Assembly: GCF_020216025.1 (NCBI RefSeq)
Contig: NZ_JAIWNC010000037.1
Coordinates: 1 to 64,000 of the forward strand
DNA length: 64,000 nucleotides
Direction: 5' to 3'
Source of the DNA: Jidongwangia harbinensis
GTDB lineage: Bacteria > Actinomycetota > Actinomycetes > Mycobacteriales > Micromonosporaceae
Under the pieces are notes generated by a model, which made no database searches, had not been told where the DNA came from, and saw only the letters and a program-made list of their open reading frames with translations. How positions within the stretch are numbered: the first letter of the stretch is position 1; the number at the start of each line of letters is the position of its first letter. Of the stretch, positions 62,890-64,000 are shown one piece after another. Made by a program: the position numbers and the translations under genes.

Positions 62890-64000
62890 ATGCGGACAAA
62901 CCTGCGGAGATGGCGGCGCCGGGCCGCCCTGGCGGCGGTCGTCGCCGTCCTGGCGCCGTTGATCGCCGCCCCGGCGGCGGCCGGTCCGGACGACTCGGGC
63001 ACGATCGCGGGCGCCGACCGGACGCGGCAGGCGCTCGCCCGGGTCGCCGAGGTGCTGCGCCGGCCCGGCGCCACCGCCGACTCCGAGATGGCGCTCGGCC
63101 TCGGCAGCGGCCTCGCGGTCGGCGCCGGGCACACCTGCGCCATCGTCCTGTATGCCCACCTGTGGTGCTGGGGCGCCAACGACCGGGCGCAACTCGGCGT
63201 CGGCGGGGTGACCGCGGCGCCCGGGCCGGTCCGGACGTCGGCCACCGGCCGGTTGCGGGACAAGGTGTTCCTCGGGGTGGCGGCCGGCCGCGAGCACACC
63301 TGCGCGGTGGCGTTCGACCCCGGCGGGTTCGGCGCCTACTGCTGGGGCGGCAACGACGACGGCCAGATCGGCGACGGCGGCACCGCCCGGCGTACCCGTC
63401 CGGTGGAGGTCGCCGCGGACGTGGTGGCGGTCGCCGCCGGCGACGCGCACACCTGCGCGCTGAGCCTGGAACTCACCGTGTCCTGCTGGGGCGCCAACGA
63501 CGTCGGCCAGCTCGGCGTCGGCGTCACCGGGGCGAGCGATCCCACGCCACAGGAGGTGCCCGGCCTGACCGACGTGGTGGCGCTCTCCGCCAACGAGAAC
63601 AACACCTGCGCGCTGCGGTCCGACGGCGGCGCCTGGTGCTGGGGGTCGGACACGCACGGCCAGCTCGGCAACGGCGGCGGCGCGTCCGGCACCGCGGTGC
63701 CCACCCCGACCGCGGTCACCACCGCCGGTATCGCGGGCGGGTTCATGCAGATCAGCGTGGGACGGCGGCACGTGTGCGCGCTGCAGACGTCGGCCCGGCT
63801 GTCCGGCCGCGCGTACTGCTGGGGCGAGGACGGCGCCGGTCAGCTCGGCAACGGCACGGCGGCGCCCGACCGCTCCCGGCCCGGCCCGGTCGCCGGCGAC
63901 CGCGGGTACGTCTCGGTCAGCGCCGGCGGCGACGCCACCTGCGCCACCACCGCGACCGGCCAGGGGTACTGCTGGGGCGCCAACCCGGACGGGCAGCTCG
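62890..64000 (+). CDS. Secreted RCC1-repeat (beta-propeller) protein, cut by the window end
   Basis: At least 370 residues are seen, with no stop before 64000. A signal peptide (RRRAALAAVVAVLAPLIAAP, then Ala-rich cleavage site) precedes RCC1/ATS1-type repeats of about 50 residues, each with HTCA near the start and WCWG or YCWG-x-N-x-x-GQLG near the end (for example 63156-63195, 63330-63370, 63480-63515 and 63630-63670). Two Cys per blade, in HTCA and CWG, suggest a disulfide in every blade, as in secreted bacterial members. About seven blades make a full propeller. The ligand is unknown. The ATG at 62890 is the only start that gives a signal peptide. Confidence 0.9.
   Translation, partial: MRTNLRRWRRRAALAAVVAVLAPLIAAPAAAGPDDSGTIAGADRTRQALARVAEVLRRPGATADSEMALGLGSGLAVGAGHTCAIVLYAHLWCWGANDRAQLGVGGVTAAPGPVRTSATGRLRDKVFLGVAAGREHTCAVAFDPGGFGAYCWGGNDDGQIGDGGTARRTRPVEVAADVVAVAAGDAHTCALSLELTVSCWGANDVGQLGVGVTGASDPTPQEVPGLTDVVALSANENNTCALRSDGGAWCWGSDTHGQLGNGGGASGTAVPTPTAVTTAGIAGGFMQISVGRRHVCALQTSARLSGRAYCWGEDGAGQLGNGTAAPDRSRPGPVAGDRGYVSVSAGGDATCATTATGQGYCWGANPDGQL

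Overview
The window is very GC-rich DNA from a filamentous actinobacterium, most likely of the Micromonosporaceae (Actinoplanes-like). The evidence is the 5S rRNA at the left edge, the dense GTG and TTG starts, and the gene order TPR protein - HAD - SCP2 - tlyA - nadK - recN - steA - steB - murJ - pyrG - NUDIX, which parallels the mycobacterial Rv1691-Rv1700 block. No tRNA, insertion sequence, phage gene or CRISPR array was seen.

Layout. 1-165: end of an rRNA operon (5S and terminator). 255-4516: a TPR protein with a giant Gly/Arg-rich low-complexity arm, and a HAD phosphatase. 4503-13637: accessory genes sitting inside the conserved block (SARP/AAA regulator, haloacetate-dehalogenase-like hydrolase, GT2, DUF3311 protein plus MctP-type symporter behind a Crp-like site, a DUF4760-like protein, a 43-bp x6 tandem repeat, a DUF218 protein). 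13641-33648: the conserved core (SCP2 protein, phasin-like protein, TlyA, NadK, RecN, SteA, SteB), a very large secreted sugar-active protein, then an envelope cassette translated as a relay (MraY/WecA-like transferase, MurJ, GT4, membrane phosphatase-like protein), PyrG and a NUDIX hydrolase. 33649-42616: an orphan CrtU-like oxidoreductase, an EamA transporter, a PP2C phosphatase, a GGDEF-EAL protein and three poorly known proteins. 42826-48444: a secreted sugar operon, a Pit phosphate transporter with a small partner, and an SDR. 48494-57027: a lipoprotein, secreted GlpQ, a conserved hypothetical protein, an alpha-beta fused glycyl-tRNA synthetase, a GAF-GGDEF protein and UDP-glucose dehydrogenase. 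57028-58111: about 1.1 kb of non-coding DNA with two tandem-repeat arrays. 58112-64000: a secreted GH2 enzyme, an EEP-family nuclease/phosphatase, a methyltransferase, a decayed gene, and an RCC1-repeat secreted protein cut by the window end.

Themes. (1) Envelope growth and division: SteA/SteB, MurJ, two or three glycosyl/phosphoglycosyl transferases, Ugd. (2) Extracellular carbohydrate use: the PA14-propeller-discoidin-DUF1080 protein, the TIM-barrel/sugar-dehydrogenase pair and GH2, with some short upstream motifs in common. (3) Signalling through cyclic di-GMP, PP2C and SARP proteins. (4) Phosphate acquisition (Pit, GlpQ). (5) Many starts carry a TANNNT-like hexamer only 6-8 nt upstream and no ribosome binding site, suggesting leaderless mRNAs. 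(6) Tandem repeats are abundant, both in-frame within genes (RGG protein, phasin-like, Pro-rich, TlyA tail, SARP) and between genes.
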